DNA of 64,000 nt from Magnetospirillum sp. (GTDB lineage Bacteria > Pseudomonadota > Alphaproteobacteria > Rhodospirillales > Magnetospirillaceae): NCBI GenBank assembly GCA_024707145.1, contig JANQAI010000011.1, positions 806,001-870,000 of the forward strand, given 5' to 3'. Below the pieces are notes generated by a model. It made no database searches. It had not been told where the DNA came from and worked only from the letters and a program-made list of their open reading frames with translations. Position 1 is the first letter of the stretch, and every line of letters starts with the position of its first letter. Below, one piece after another: positions 35,986-45,969 of the stretch. A program made the translations under genes and the position numbers.

Positions 35986-36728
35986 TGGAGATGGAATCCG
36001 CCGCCACGTCCCATGCCGACCTGCTGCCGCCGCCCGCGCACGTTGCCATCATCATGGATGGCAACGGGCGCTGGGCCAAGGCGCGCGGCCTGCCGCGCAC
36101 CGCCGGCCATAAGCGCGGCGCGGAGGCGGTTCGGCGCACGGTGGAATGCGCGCGGGAAATGGGGGTGTCGTATCTGACCCTCTATGCCTTCTCGTCGGAG
36201 AACTGGAAGCGGCCCCAGGGCGAGGTGACCGACCTCATGGGCCTGCTGCGGCTGTACCTGCGCAACGAAGTGCGCACGCTGCACAAGAACGGCATCCGCC
36301 TCAAGGTGATCGGCGACCGCTCGCGCCTGGGGGCGGATATCGTCGCGCTGATTGAGGAATCCGAAGCCAAGACCGCCGGTAACGCCGCCATGACCCTGGT
36401 CCTGGCGCTGTCCTATGGCGGCCGCCAGGAGATCGTCGAGGCGGCGCGCCGGATCGCGGTCCAGGTGGCCGAAGGGCGGCTTGCCCCGGATCAGGTGGAC
36501 GAGGCGGCGCTGTCGCGCAACCTCTTCACCGAGGGCATGCCCGACCCCGACCTGATCATCCGCACCTCGGGCGAGAAGCGCATTTCCAACTTCCTGCTGT
36601 GGCAATGCGCCTATGCCGAGTTGGTGTTCCTCGACGTCCTCTGGCCCGATTTCGACCGCGAGGACCTGATCGGCGCCATCCGCGATTTCCACGGCCGCGA
36701 GCGTCGTTTCGGCGCTTCGGGCGGCTGA
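35985..36728 (+). CDS. uppS: Undecaprenyl diphosphate synthase (isoprenyl transferase)
   Basis: UppS extends farnesyl diphosphate with isopentenyl units in cis to the C55 lipid carrier used in peptidoglycan and O-antigen synthesis. The 247-residue protein has the signature IIMDGNGRWAKARGLPRTAGH at the start and RTSGEKRISNFLLWQ and FLDVLWPDF at the end. Start ATG at 35985 overlaps frr; a second ATG at 35991 is possible. cdsA follows 5 bases later. Confidence 0.97.
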   Translation: MEMESAATSHADLLPPPAHVAIIMDGNGRWAKARGLPRTAGHKRGAEAVRRTVECAREMGVSYLTLYAFSSENWKRPQGEVTDLMGLLRLYLRNEVRTLHKNGIRLKVIGDRSRLGADIVALIEESEAKTAGNAAMTLVLALSYGGRQEIVEAARRIAVQVAEGRLAPDQVDEAALSRNLFTEGMPDPDLIIRTSGEKRISNFLLWQCAYAELVFLDVLWPDFDREDLIGAIRDFHGRERRFGASGG

Positions 36729-36733
36729 CCGCT

Positions 36734-37525
36734 GTGCTCGGCGCCCGCGTTCTTTCCGCTTTGGTCATGGCTCCTCCGGCGCTGCTGGCTGCCTGGTTGG
36801 GGGGCTACGCATTCGCTGCCTTGGTGCTGGTAGCCACCGGCATCATGTGTTGGGAATGGGAAAGGATCATCACCCAGCGGTTTGGATGGTCGGGGCGTGT
36901 CGCCGCGCTCGGCTGCATGATCGCCGCCGTGCTGGCGGTAGAGCAGCCCGCCTTGGCCCTGCTGCTGGTTGTGGCCGCCGCCCTGGTCGCGGCCGTCCTG
37001 GCGCGCGGCCAGGGCAAGTGTCCGCGCCTGTGGGCCGGCCTGGGGCCGCTCTATGCCGGCCTGCCGGCGGTGGCGCTGGTGTGGCTGCGGGGCGACGGCG
37101 AGGTCGGCCGCCAGACCCTGTTCTGGCTGCTGCTGCTGGTGTGGGCGACGGATATCGGCGCCTACGCGGCCGGGCGCACCATTGGCGGCCCCCTGTTGAT
37201 GCCGGCGGTCAGCCCCAAGAAGACCTGGGCCGGTCTGATCGGCGGCGTGCTTTCGGCCGCGCTGGTGGGCTTGGCTGCCGGCTGGGTGCTCCAGTCGGTC
37301 CATCCGCTGGCCTTGGCGGTGGGCAGCGGCGCGCTGGCGGTGGTCGCCCAGGCCGGCGACCTGGCCGAAAGCTGGGTCAAGCGGCGCTGGGGGGTCAAGG
37401 ATTCCAGCAATATCATCCCCGGGCACGGCGGCGTGCTGGACCGGGTGGACGGCTTGCTGGCGGCGGCCGGCGCGGTGGCGCTGGTATCCTGGGCCACCGG
37501 GACGGCCGTCCTGCAGTGGCAGTGA
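36734..37525 (+). CDS. cdsA: Phosphatidate cytidylyltransferase
   Basis: CdsA makes CDP-diacylglycerol from phosphatidate and CTP, the branch point of phospholipid synthesis. The 263-residue membrane protein has several hydrophobic helices and the family signature [20 protein letters not shown] followed by GVLDRVD, near residues 215-240. The GTG start at 36734 lies 5 bases after the uppS stop and gives [15 protein letters not shown]. It is followed by dxr after 7 bases. Confidence 0.95.
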   Translation: MLGARVLSALVMAPPALLAAWLGGYAFAALVLVATGIMCWEWERIITQRFGWSGRVAALGCMIAAVLAVEQPALALLLVVAAALVAAVLARGQGKCPRLWAGLGPLYAGLPAVALVWLRGDGEVGRQTLFWLLLLVWATDIGAYAAGRTIGGPLLMPAVSPKKTWAGLIGGVLSAALVGLAAGWVLQSVHPLALAVGSGALAVVAQAGDLAESWVKRRWGVKDSSNIIPGHGGVLDRVDGLLAAAGAVALVSWATGTAVLQWQ

Positions 37526-37532
37526 TGGAGGC

Positions 37533-38726
37533 ATGATGATCGGCGCGCGGGAGCATGACGGCCGTCGCGGTATCACCATTCTCGGTTCCACCGGCTCCAT
37601 CGGCCGCAACACGGTGGAATTGGTGGAGGCCCGCTCCGATCTTTATCGCGTCGAGGCGCTGACCGCCAATGGCAGCGTCGACCTGCTGGCCGAACAGGCC
37701 CGGCGGCTGAAGCCTCGCCTTGCCGTGGTCGCGGACGAGGCCGCCTATGATCGGCTCAAGGAGGCCTTGGCCGGCACCGGCATCTCCGTGGCGGCGGGCG
37801 CCACCGCGGTAGTCGAGGCGGCGCAACTGCCGGCCGAATGGGTGATGGCGGCCATCGTCGGCGCCGCGGGGCTAGCGCCCACCCTGGCAGCCGTGCGGCG
37901 TGGTGCGGTGATCGGGCTGGCCAACAAGGAGTGTCTGGTCTGTGCCGGCGCCCTGATGATGGGCGAGGTGGCGGCCCATGGCGCCACGCTGCTGCCGGTG
38001 GATTCCGAACACTCGGCGATCTTCCAGGTGCTGGAATCCGATCAGCCGCAGGCGGTAGAGAAGATCATCCTGACCGCCTCGGGCGGGCCGTTCCGCTGCC
38101 GCACCCTGGCGGAGATGGAGGCGATGACGCCCGAGCAGGCGGTGGCCCATCCCAACTGGTCCATGGGCGCCAAGATCTCGGTGGACTCGGCGACCATGAT
38201 GAACAAGGGGCTCGAACTCATCGAGGCCCACCATCTGTTCTCCATGCCCGAGGACCGCATCGACATCGTCGTCCATCCGCAATCGGTCATCCATTCGCTG
38301 GTGTCCTATGTGGACGGTTCGGTTCTGGCCCAACTGGGCAGCCCGGACATGCGCACCCCCATCGCTTACGCCTTGGGCTGGCCCAGGCGCATCGCCGCCC
38401 CGGCGCCGCGCCTGGACCTGGCCGCCATCGGCCAGTTGACCTTCGAGGCGCCCGATCCCGGGCGCTTTCCGGCGCTTCGCCTGGCGCGGCATGCCTTGCA
38501 AATGGGCGGTTCCGCACCTACTGTCTTGAACGCCGCCAACGAAGAGGCGGTTCAGGCCTTCCTGTCGCGCGGCATCGGTTTCCTCGACATCGCCCGGGTG
38601 GTCGAGCAAACCCTCGATGCCATCGCCCCGACGCCTCCGTCCTCCATCGACGACGTGCTGGCCCAGGACCGGCGGGCGCGGGAATGCGCCCGGAGCTTCA
38701 TCGAACGGGGCCTCGGCTCCCAGTAA
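37533..38726 (+). CDS. dxr: 1-deoxy-D-xylulose 5-phosphate reductoisomerase
   Basis: Dxr (IspC) converts DXP to MEP with NADPH, the committed step of the MEP isoprenoid route that feeds UppS and the hopanoid genes. The 397-residue protein has the cofactor motif [39 protein letters not shown], and the metal and substrate segment [19 protein letters not shown]. The start is ATG at 37533, with a second ATG directly after. It sits between cdsA and rseP. Confidence 0.97.
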   Translation: MMIGAREHDGRRGITILGSTGSIGRNTVELVEARSDLYRVEALTANGSVDLLAEQARRLKPRLAVVADEAAYDRLKEALAGTGISVAAGATAVVEAAQLPAEWVMAAIVGAAGLAPTLAAVRRGAVIGLANKECLVCAGALMMGEVAAHGATLLPVDSEHSAIFQVLESDQPQAVEKIILTASGGPFRCRTLAEMEAMTPEQAVAHPNWSMGAKISVDSATMMNKGLELIEAHHLFSMPEDRIDIVVHPQSVIHSLVSYVDGSVLAQLGSPDMRTPIAYALGWPRRIAAPAPRLDLAAIGQLTFEAPDPGRFPALRLARHALQMGGSAPTVLNAANEEAVQAFLSRGIGFLDIARVVEQTLDAIAPTPPSSIDDVLAQDRRARECARSFIERGLGSQ

Positions 38727-38736
38727 ACGGACGGAC

Positions 38737-39858
38737 ATGGATTTTCTCGCAGGCATCTGGAACTACGTCGTCGTCTTCCTGATCATCCTGACCGTCGTGG
38801 TCTTCGTCCACGAGGCCGGCCACTATCTGGTCGCCCGCTGGAACGGGGTGAAGGTCGACGTCTTTTCCATCGGCTTCGGGCCGGAGGTGTGGGGATATAC
38901 CGCCAAGTCGGGCACCCGCTGGCGCGTCAGCCTGCTGCCGCTGGGCGGCTATGTGAAGATGTTCGGCGATGCCGACGCGGCCTCGGCCACCGGCGACGAC
39001 CGTCCCATGTCCGAGGCCGAGAAGGCGGTCAGTTTCCGCCATAAGCGGGTGGGGCAACGGGCGGCCATCGTCTTTGCCGGCCCGGCCGCCAACTTCATCT
39101 TCGCCATTGTCGGCATGGCCATGCTGCTGGTGCTGCAAGGCGAGCAGGTGATGGAGCCCGTGGTCGGCCAGGTTCAACCCAACAGTGCCGCCGAGCAGGC
39201 GGGGCTGAGGGCGGGTGACCGGGTGCTGTCCATCAACGGCTCGGCCATCGGCAGTTTTCTGGACATCAAGCGCACGGTGCTTCTGCATATCGAAGAGCCG
39301 CTTACCATTCAATACGAGCGCGAAGGCTCCGTCGCCAGCGTCCTGGTGCGGCCGCGTATCATCGAGGTCAATGGTAAGAAGCAACCGTTGCTGGGCATCG
39401 CCGCCGATGCGACGCGTATTCGTGTGGTCAATTACAACCCCTTGGAGGCGGTCGGGCAGGCTCTACAGAAAACAGAAATAATGGTGACTTCCACCTTCAT
39501 CGGCATTGGCCAGATGATCAACGGCAGCCGCGACAGTGAGGAACTGGGTGGTCCAATTGCCATCGCAAAGGGGGCGGGCGAGGCGGCCCAGGGTGGTTTG
39601 TCCAGCGTCGTTTTCTATACGATCCTGTTGTCGCTCAATCTGGGGCTGATCAACTTGTTTCCTATCCCTGTATTGGATGGCGGCCATTTGCTCTTTTACG
39701 CGGCCGAGGCCATCCTTGGTAGGCCTTTGGGCGAAAAGGCACAAGAATATGGTTTCCGAATCGGCCTGTTTCTGGTATTGGCCTTGATGGTCTTCGCCAC
39801 TCGGAATGACATCGTATCCCTTCCGATGTGGGACGTGGTGAAACGTCTGCTTTCATGA
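38737..39858 (+). CDS. rseP: Site-2 zinc metalloprotease RseP
   Basis: RseP cuts within the membrane and in many bacteria releases envelope-stress sigma factors. The 373-residue protein has the zinc motif HEAGHYLVAR in its first helix, a PDZ domain with AGLRAGDRVLSING, and the C-terminal NLFPIPVLDGGH motif. The ATG at 38737 gives MDFLAGIWNY. Codon use and GC content drop visibly in the last third (about 39420-39858). The gene precedes bamA by 48 bases. Confidence 0.96.
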   Translation: MDFLAGIWNYVVVFLIILTVVVFVHEAGHYLVARWNGVKVDVFSIGFGPEVWGYTAKSGTRWRVSLLPLGGYVKMFGDADAASATGDDRPMSEAEKAVSFRHKRVGQRAAIVFAGPAANFIFAIVGMAMLLVLQGEQVMEPVVGQVQPNSAAEQAGLRAGDRVLSINGSAIGSFLDIKRTVLLHIEEPLTIQYEREGSVASVLVRPRIIEVNGKKQPLLGIAADATRIRVVNYNPLEAVGQALQKTEIMVTSTFIGIGQMINGSRDSEELGGPIAIAKGAGEAAQGGLSSVVFYTILLSLNLGLINLFPIPVLDGGHLLFYAAEAILGRPLGEKAQEYGFRIGLFLVLALMVFATRNDIVSLPMWDVVKRLLS

Positions 39859-39906
39859 TCCGGACCCCGCTTTAGACCGGCGGCCGGAAGTCTCAGGGGG
39901 GCCTTG

Positions 39907-42180
39907 ATGGGGTTCGTGCGTAAGACGGCGTTGGTGGTCGGATTGTTGGCCGCGGCGGCGCCGGCTCTTGCCCAGGACGCGGGGCGGGTGCGCCAGATCG
40001 TGGTGCAGGGGACCCAGCGCATCGAGGTCGAGACCGTCAAGTCCTACATGGCCATCGCCGAAGGCGATCCCTATGACCCTGATCGCGTCGACCGCTCGCT
40101 GAAGACCCTCTACAACACCGGCTTGTTCGCCGATGTCGCCATCCGCCGCGAGGGCGATGTGATGGTGGTGCGCGTGGTGGAAAACCCCATCATCAATCGC
40201 ATCGCGTTCGAGGGCAACAAGCGCATCAAGGAAGAGGAACTGACCCAGGAGACGCAGTTGCGTCCCCGTGTCGTCTACACCCGCACCAAGGTGCAGAGCG
40301 ACGTCAAGCGCATCCTCGACCTGTATCGCCGGAACGGCCGCTTCGGCGCCACCGTCGAACCCAAGATCATTCAGCTGGAGCAGAACCGCGTCGATCTGGT
40401 CTTCGAGATCAGCGAAGGCGAACCCACCTACGTCAAGCGCATCAACTTCGTCGGCAACCACAAATACGACGATAGCCGCCTGCGCGAGGTGCTGATGACC
40501 AAGGAAGAGCGGTGGTACCGCTTCTTCTCCAGCGACGACACCTACGATCCCGATCGCGTCACCTATGACCGCGAGCTGCTCCGCCGCTATTACCTGAAGC
40601 ATGGCTATGCCGACTTCCGCGTGGTGTCGGCCGTGTCCGAGCTGACGCCGGATCGCCAAGGCTTCTTCATCACCTTCACGGTGGAGGAGGGCGGTCGTTA
40701 CAAATTCGGCACGGCGGATTTGAACGTCAATCTCAAGGACCTGAAGGCCGAGGATCTCAAGCCGCTGCTGACCTCGCAGCCGGGCGAATGGTACAACGCC
40801 GACCAGGTGGAAGACATCGTCCAGAAGCTGACCGACGCGCTGGGCTCGAAGGGCTATGCCTTCGTAGACGTCAAGCCGCAGGTCAATCGCGACGTCGACA
40901 ATAAGACCATCAACATCACCTACGACGTGCAGGAAGGTCCGCGCGTCTATGTCGAGCGGATCGACATCACCGGCAACGTGCGCACCCTGGACAGGGTGAT
41001 CCGCCGCGAGTTCAAGCTGGTGGAGGGCGATGCCTTCAACACCGCCAAGCTGCGCCGCTCGCGCCAGCGCATCAAGGACCTGAATTTCTTCGAGAAGGCC
41101 GAGGTCACCAACGTTCCGTCGGAAACCGCTCCCGACCGTACCGTCATCAAGGTGGACGTGCAGGAGAAGTCGACCGGTGAGTTGTCGTTTGGCGTCGGCT
41201 GGTCCACCGTTGCCGGCCCGCTGATCGAAGTCTCCATGCGCGAGCGCAACCTGCTGGGGCGCGGCCAGGACGTGCGCGCCACCGCCTCCATCGGCACCAG
41301 ACAGAACCAGGCGGTGTTCTCGTTCACCGAACCGTACTTCCTGGATCGTGAGCTGTCCGCCGGCTTCGACGTGTTCGCAACCACTCGGAAACTGCAGACG
41401 GAAAGCTCCTACGACGCGTCCTCCGTGGGTACGTCGCTGCGCGCCGGCTACAGCATCCACGAGAACCTGCGCCAGGATTGGAAGTACACCCTCAAGCGCG
41501 ACAAGGTCGACAACGTGGACTATACCGCGTCCCGCTTCATCAAGGAGCAGGAGGGTGTCGCCACCCTGTCGTCGATCCAGCAGACGCTGCTGTGGGACTA
41601 TCGCGATTCCAAGGTGGAGCCCACCGAGGGCTACTTCTTCCGCGTCAACAACGAATTCGCCGGCCTGGGTGGTTCACAGCGCTTCGTGCGAAACAATGTG
41701 GGTGCCGGCCAGTATTTCCCGCTGGATGAGCAGGTTGTCCTCAGCCTGACCGGTAATGCCGGTATCATCACTTCCATCGGCGACGAAAAGATCCGCATCA
41801 CCGAGCGCTACTTCCTGGGCGGCGACACCCTGCGTGGCTTCGCCAATGCCGGCGTCAGCCCTCGCGACAGCGCCTCGGGCGATGCCTTGGGCGGCCTGTG
41901 GCAATACACCGGTACGGCCCAGGTCAAGTTCCCGCTGGGCCTGCCGGACGAGCTTGGCTTCGGCGGCCAGGTGTTCAGCGACTTCGGCGCCATCGGCAAT
42001 ACCGAGGACTACACCGGCGGCGGCATCCAGCAATCCAGCTCCATTCGCGTTTCGGTGGGCGCCGGCGTGACCTGGAAGTCGCCCATGGGCCCTGTGGCCG
42101 TCGACTTGGGAATCCCGATCAAGAAGGAATCTTTCGACGAACGCGAGCTGTTCCGCTTCAACTTCGGCACGAGGTTCTAG
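39907..42180 (+). CDS. bamA: Outer membrane protein assembly factor BamA
   Basis: BamA inserts beta-barrel proteins into the outer membrane. The 757-residue protein has a signal peptide ending ALA near residue 20, five POTRA repeats (about 27-425) and a C-terminal barrel with ERYFLGGDTLRGF and the final FRFNFGTRF. The ATG at 39907 is preferred to a TTG three bases earlier. skp follows directly, one base after the stop. Confidence 0.97.
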   Translation: MGFVRKTALVVGLLAAAAPALAQDAGRVRQIVVQGTQRIEVETVKSYMAIAEGDPYDPDRVDRSLKTLYNTGLFADVAIRREGDVMVVRVVENPIINRIAFEGNKRIKEEELTQETQLRPRVVYTRTKVQSDVKRILDLYRRNGRFGATVEPKIIQLEQNRVDLVFEISEGEPTYVKRINFVGNHKYDDSRLREVLMTKEERWYRFFSSDDTYDPDRVTYDRELLRRYYLKHGYADFRVVSAVSELTPDRQGFFITFTVEEGGRYKFGTADLNVNLKDLKAEDLKPLLTSQPGEWYNADQVEDIVQKLTDALGSKGYAFVDVKPQVNRDVDNKTINITYDVQEGPRVYVERIDITGNVRTLDRVIRREFKLVEGDAFNTAKLRRSRQRIKDLNFFEKAEVTNVPSETAPDRTVIKVDVQEKSTGELSFGVGWSTVAGPLIEVSMRERNLLGRGQDVRATASIGTRQNQAVFSFTEPYFLDRELSAGFDVFATTRKLQTESSYDASSVGTSLRAGYSIHENLRQDWKYTLKRDKVDNVDYTASRFIKEQEGVATLSSIQQTLLWDYRDSKVEPTEGYFFRVNNEFAGLGGSQRFVRNNVGAGQYFPLDEQVVLSLTGNAGIITSIGDEKIRITERYFLGGDTLRGFANAGVSPRDSASGDALGGLWQYTGTAQVKFPLGLPDELGFGGQVFSDFGAIGNTEDYTGGGIQQSSSIRVSVGAGVTWKSPMGPVAVDLGIPIKKESFDERELFRFNFGTRF

Positions 42181-42181
42181 G

Positions 42182-42799
42182 ATGATCGCCAGGGTGCGCG
42201 CCCGCCTCGGGTGGGCCGTGCTGGCCGTGCATTTGGCCTTTGCCGGCAGCGCCATGGCCGAGTCCGCTCCAGCCAAGCTGCCGGCGGTGTCCGTCATGGT
42301 GGTGGACGTGCAGGCCGCCTTGCAGCAATCCCTGGCGGCCAAGGGGATCCGTGCGCAGCGCGATCAGTATCTGCAGACCTTTCAGGGCGAACTGGACGGC
42401 AATCGCGCCTCCCTGAAGGAAATGGAAGCCGATCTGGTCAAGCAGAAGAGCACCATGGCGCCCGAAGCCTGGCAGCAGAAGGCGCGCTCGTTCGAGCAGC
42501 AGGTGTTCGAATTCAACCAACGTTTCCAGCGCAACAACCAGGCTGTGGAGAAGTCTTTCCGCACCGCCATGGGGGCGCTGTCCGACGCGCTGGCTCAGGT
42601 GACCGAGGAACTGGCCGGCGAAATGGGCGCCAATCTGGTGTTGCCCAAGTCGCAGATCTTCTTACATGACCCGCGCATGGAAATGACGCAGCAGGTGGTC
42701 GAGCGCCTGAACAAGAAGTATCCCTCGGTGCCTTTCCCCGCTCCGACGATCGAAGGCGCGACGCCGCCCAAATCTCCGCCCTCCGCCAAGAAGAAGTAG
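42182..42799 (+). CDS. skp: Periplasmic chaperone Skp/OmpH
   Basis: Skp carries unfolded outer membrane proteins across the periplasm to BamA. The 205-residue protein has a signal peptide ending near SAMA, a short beta segment VVDVQAALQQS, and long coiled-coil arms (about 55-150) rich in K, E and Q. A proline-rich tail follows. Identity rests on family layout and the bamA-skp-lpxD order. The start is ATG at 42182, and lpxD follows 3 bases later. Confidence 0.9.
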   Translation: MIARVRARLGWAVLAVHLAFAGSAMAESAPAKLPAVSVMVVDVQAALQQSLAAKGIRAQRDQYLQTFQGELDGNRASLKEMEADLVKQKSTMAPEAWQQKARSFEQQVFEFNQRFQRNNQAVEKSFRTAMGALSDALAQVTEELAGEMGANLVLPKSQIFLHDPRMEMTQQVVERLNKKYPSVPFPAPTIEGATPPKSPPSAKKK

Positions 42800-42802
42800 C
42801 CT

Positions 42803-43822
42803 ATGGCAGATTCCCGTTTCTTCTCCGTCGCCGGCCCGTTCACGCTGGCGCGTCTGGCAGAAATTTCCGGGGCTGAGTTGGCGCCAGGCGCCGATCCGGC
42901 CGCCGAGTTCGACGACGTGGCCGCGCTGGACCAGGCCGGCGCGCGCGAGGTGAGCTTCCTCGACAATCGCAAGTACCTGCCGGCCTTCGCGGCCAGCAAG
43001 GCGGGAGCCGTCATCATCCATCCGGACATGGCCGATCGGGCGCCTGCCGGCATGGCGCTGCTGCTGAGCAAGGATCCGTATCGCGCCTACGCCAAGGTGG
43101 CCCAGGCCTTCTACCCGCGTCCCGCCGTCGAGCCTTGGGTGGCGCCGACCGCCTTCATCGATCCCGCGGCGAAGGTGGGCGAGGGCTGCCGCATCGAGCA
43201 TGGCGCCGTCGTCTATGCCGGTGCGGAAGTGGGCGCGCGCTGCCATATCGGCGCCAATGCGGTCATCGGCGCCGGGGTGGTGCTGGGCGACGACTGCCTT
43301 ATCGGCGCCAACGCGACGGTGCAGTTCGCCGTGGTGGGGCGCAACGTCAACGTTTATCCCGGTGCCCGTATCGGCCAAGACGGCTTCGGCTTCGCCATGG
43401 GGCCCCAGGGACACCTGAAGGTGCCCCAGTTGGGCCGGGTGATCATCGGCGACAACGTGGAAATCGGCGCCAATACCACCATCGACCGGGGTGCCGGGCC
43501 GGATACGGTGATCGGTTCCGGATGCATGATTGATAATCTGGTCCAGATTGGGCACAACGTCCAACTGGGGCGGGGCTGCGTCATCGTGGCGCAGGTGGGC
43601 ATATCCGGATCGACCAGGTTGGGTGATTTCGCCGCTGCCGGCGGCCAAGCCGGCTTTGCCGGCCACCTGACCATCGGCATGGGCGCGCGCGTCGCCGCCC
43701 AGGCCGGTGTCGTCAAGGATGTGGGCCCGGGCGAAACCGTCGGCGGCACGCCGGCGGTGCCGCAAATGGAATGGCTGCGTCAATCGGCGGCGCTCAGCAA
43801 GCTGGTTCGGCGCAAGGGGTGA
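42803..43822 (+). CDS. lpxD: UDP-3-O-(3-hydroxyacyl)glucosamine N-acyltransferase
   Basis: LpxD adds the second acyl chain in lipid A synthesis. The 339-residue protein has an N-terminal uridine-binding domain followed by a left-handed beta helix of hexapeptide repeats (about 110-300), with [22 protein letters not shown]. The ATG at 42803 lies 3 bases after skp. It begins the lipid A block lpxD-fabZ-lpxA-lpxI-lpxB. Confidence 0.97.
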   Translation: MADSRFFSVAGPFTLARLAEISGAELAPGADPAAEFDDVAALDQAGAREVSFLDNRKYLPAFAASKAGAVIIHPDMADRAPAGMALLLSKDPYRAYAKVAQAFYPRPAVEPWVAPTAFIDPAAKVGEGCRIEHGAVVYAGAEVGARCHIGANAVIGAGVVLGDDCLIGANATVQFAVVGRNVNVYPGARIGQDGFGFAMGPQGHLKVPQLGRVIIGDNVEIGANTTIDRGAGPDTVIGSGCMIDNLVQIGHNVQLGRGCVIVAQVGISGSTRLGDFAAAGGQAGFAGHLTIGMGARVAAQAGVVKDVGPGETVGGTPAVPQMEWLRQSAALSKLVRRKG

Positions 43823-43886
43823 CGCACTGACGGCCGGGGCGGCCGCCGTCAGGCGGCTCCGCGAGGCAGAGAGGGCAAGGATTAAG

Positions 43887-44348
43887 ATGACTGTGGTGAG
43901 CGAGGCCGGAAAGGATATCGATATCAACAGGATCATGCAGATGATCCCGCATCGCTATCCGTTCCTCATGGTGGACAAGGTGGTCAACGTCATCCCCGGC
44001 GAAAGCGCCGTGGGCGTGAAGAACGTCACCATCAACGAACCGTTTTTCCAGGGCCATTTCCCGCAACGCCCGGTGATGCCCGGCGTGCTGATCATCGAGG
44101 CCATGGCGCAGACCGCCGCCGTCCTGGTGGTGGAGACTCTGGGGCCGTCCTCCGAGGGCAAGCTGGTCTATTTCATGAGTGTGGATTCGGCCCGTTTCCG
44201 CAAGCCGGTGGGCCCGGGCGACACCCTGGCCATCCATGTGGTCAAGGAACGCTCGCGCGGTAACGTGTGGAAGTTCCGCGCCGAGGCCAAGGTCGGTGAG
44301 ACCCTGATGGCCGAAGCTACCTATGCCGCCATGATCCTGGACGACTGA
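43887..44348 (+). CDS. fabZ: 3-hydroxyacyl-ACP dehydratase FabZ
   Basis: FabZ dehydrates 3-hydroxyacyl-ACP in fatty acid synthesis and competes with LpxA for the same substrate, which explains its place here. The 153-residue hot-dog-fold protein has HRYPFLMVDKV and GHFPQRPVMPGVLIIEAMAQ with the catalytic histidine and glutamate. The ATG at 43887 follows GGCAAGGATT. The stop overlaps the lpxA start by one base. Confidence 0.97.
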   Translation: MTVVSEAGKDIDINRIMQMIPHRYPFLMVDKVVNVIPGESAVGVKNVTINEPFFQGHFPQRPVMPGVLIIEAMAQTAAVLVVETLGPSSEGKLVYFMSVDSARFRKPVGPGDTLAIHVVKERSRGNVWKFRAEAKVGETLMAEATYAAMILDD

Positions 44349-45148
44349 TGCCCAATATTCATCCCACTGCTCTCGTCGATTCCAAGGCCCGCGTCGCCGA
44401 CACCGCCACGATCGGCCCGTTCTGCGTGGTTGGTCCCGACGTGGAACTGGCCGACCGCGTCGAACTGCTGTCCCACGTGGTGGTCGCCGGCATCACCAGC
44501 ATAGGCGAGGGAACGCGCATCTTCCCCTTTGCCTCCATCGGCCACCAGCCGCAGGACCTGAAGTACAAGGGCGAGCCGTCCTCGCTGACCATCGGCCGGA
44601 ACTGCCAAATCCGCGAGCACGTCACCATGAACCCGGGCACCGAAGGCGGCGGCATGGTAACGAAGGTCGGCGACAATTGCCTGTTCATGGCCAGCGCCCA
44701 TGTGGCGCATGACTGCATCCTCGGCAACAACGTCATCATGGCCAACAACGCCACCCTGGCCGGCCACGTGGTGGTGGGCGACTTCGCCTTCCTGGGCGGC
44801 CTGTCGGCGGTGCACCAGTTCGTGCGCATCGGCAAGCACGCCATGATCGGCGGCATGTCCGGCGTCGAGGCCGACGTCATTCCGTTCGGCATCGTCATCG
44901 GCAACCGCGCCCACCTGAACGGCCTGAACATCGTCGGGCTGAAGCGGCGCGGTTTCTCGCGCGAGGACATCCACACCCTGCGCAACGCCTACCGCCTGCT
45001 GTTCGCCCCCGAGGGCACCCTGCAGGAGCGCGTCGAGGACGTGGCCGAGCAGTACAAGGCCAATGCCGCGGTGATGGAGGTGGTGGAGTTCATCCGTGCC
45101 GATTCGTCGCGCCAGTTGTGCACGCCCGGCTTCCAGGATGACAAGTAA
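44348..45148 (+). CDS. lpxA: Acyl-ACP:UDP-N-acetylglucosamine O-acyltransferase
   Basis: LpxA performs the first step of lipid A synthesis. The 266-residue protein is a hexapeptide-repeat beta helix starting MPNIHPTALVDSKARV, with MNPGTEGGG and the catalytic histidine in SAHVAHDCILG. Its ATG overlaps the fabZ stop, and its own end overlaps lpxI by 11 bases. This shows tight coupling within the operon. Confidence 0.97.
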   Translation: MPNIHPTALVDSKARVADTATIGPFCVVGPDVELADRVELLSHVVVAGITSIGEGTRIFPFASIGHQPQDLKYKGEPSSLTIGRNCQIREHVTMNPGTEGGGMVTKVGDNCLFMASAHVAHDCILGNNVIMANNATLAGHVVVGDFAFLGGLSAVHQFVRIGKHAMIGGMSGVEADVIPFGIVIGNRAHLNGLNIVGLKRRGFSREDIHTLRNAYRLLFAPEGTLQERVEDVAEQYKANAAVMEVVEFIRADSSRQLCTPGFQDDK

Positions 45149-45965
45149 ACTGGGCATCGTGGCCGGCGGCGGCGAGTTCCCCGGACTCGTCATCGCCGCC
45201 TGCTGCGCCCAGGGACGGCCGTTCCATGTGCTGGCCCTGAGCGGCCATGCCGATCCGGCAGTGATCGGCGATGCCCCGGCCGACTGGATCCGGCTGGGCG
45301 AGGCCGGCACCGGCTTCCAGAGGCTCAAGCAGGCCGGTGTGGCCGAGGTGGTGATGATCGGTCCGGTCCGCCGCCCCACCCTGCGCGAACTCGCGCCCGA
45401 TTTCCGCACCACCCGCTTCTTCGCCAAGGTCGGCCTGAAGGCCTTGGGCGACGACGGCCTGCTGCGGGCCGTGGCCCGTGAGATCGAGGAGGAAGGCTTC
45501 CGCCTGGTGGGTATCGATGACGTGCTGGCCGATTGCCTGGCGGTTGCCGGCCCCTATGGCACCGTCGCTCCGGACGATCAGGCGCAGGCCGATATCCAGC
45601 GGGGCGTCCAGGTGGCCAAGGGCATCGGCGCGCTCGACGTGGGGCAGGCGGTGGTGGTTCAGCAAGGTATCGTGCTGGGCGTCGAGGCCATCGAAGGGAC
45701 CGACCAGTTGCTGCGCCGCTGCGGACCACTGCGCCGCGAAGGTCCCGGCGGCGTGCTGGTGAAAATGAAGAAGCCGGGCCAGGACCGCCGGCTGGACCTG
45801 CCCACCATCGGTGCCGCCACCCTGCGCGAGGCCGCCGCCGCCGGTCTGCGCGGCATTGCCGTCGAGGCCGGTGGAGCGCTGGTGCTGGGGCGCGAGGCGG
45901 TAACCACCGAGGCCGATCGTCTTGGCCTGTTCATCATCGGCGTTGCCGCCGAAGCCGGCGGGTGA
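45138..45965 (+). CDS. lpxI: UDP-2,3-diacylglucosamine pyrophosphatase LpxI
   Basis: LpxI splits UDP-2,3-diacylglucosamine to lipid X and UMP. It is the alphaproteobacterial, structurally unrelated replacement of LpxH. The 275-residue protein begins MTSKLGIVAGGGEFP and contains EGTDQLLRRCGPLRREGPGGVLVK and KPGQDRRLDLPTIG, the DUF1009 signatures. The ATG at 45138 lies inside the end of lpxA. lpxB starts 4 bases after its stop. Confidence 0.93.
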   Translation: MTSKLGIVAGGGEFPGLVIAACCAQGRPFHVLALSGHADPAVIGDAPADWIRLGEAGTGFQRLKQAGVAEVVMIGPVRRPTLRELAPDFRTTRFFAKVGLKALGDDGLLRAVAREIEEEGFRLVGIDDVLADCLAVAGPYGTVAPDDQAQADIQRGVQVAKGIGALDVGQAVVVQQGIVLGVEAIEGTDQLLRRCGPLRREGPGGVLVKMKKPGQDRRLDLPTIGAATLREAAAAGLRGIAVEAGGALVLGREAVTTEADRLGLFIIGVAAEAGG

Positions 45966-45969
45966 GCCC

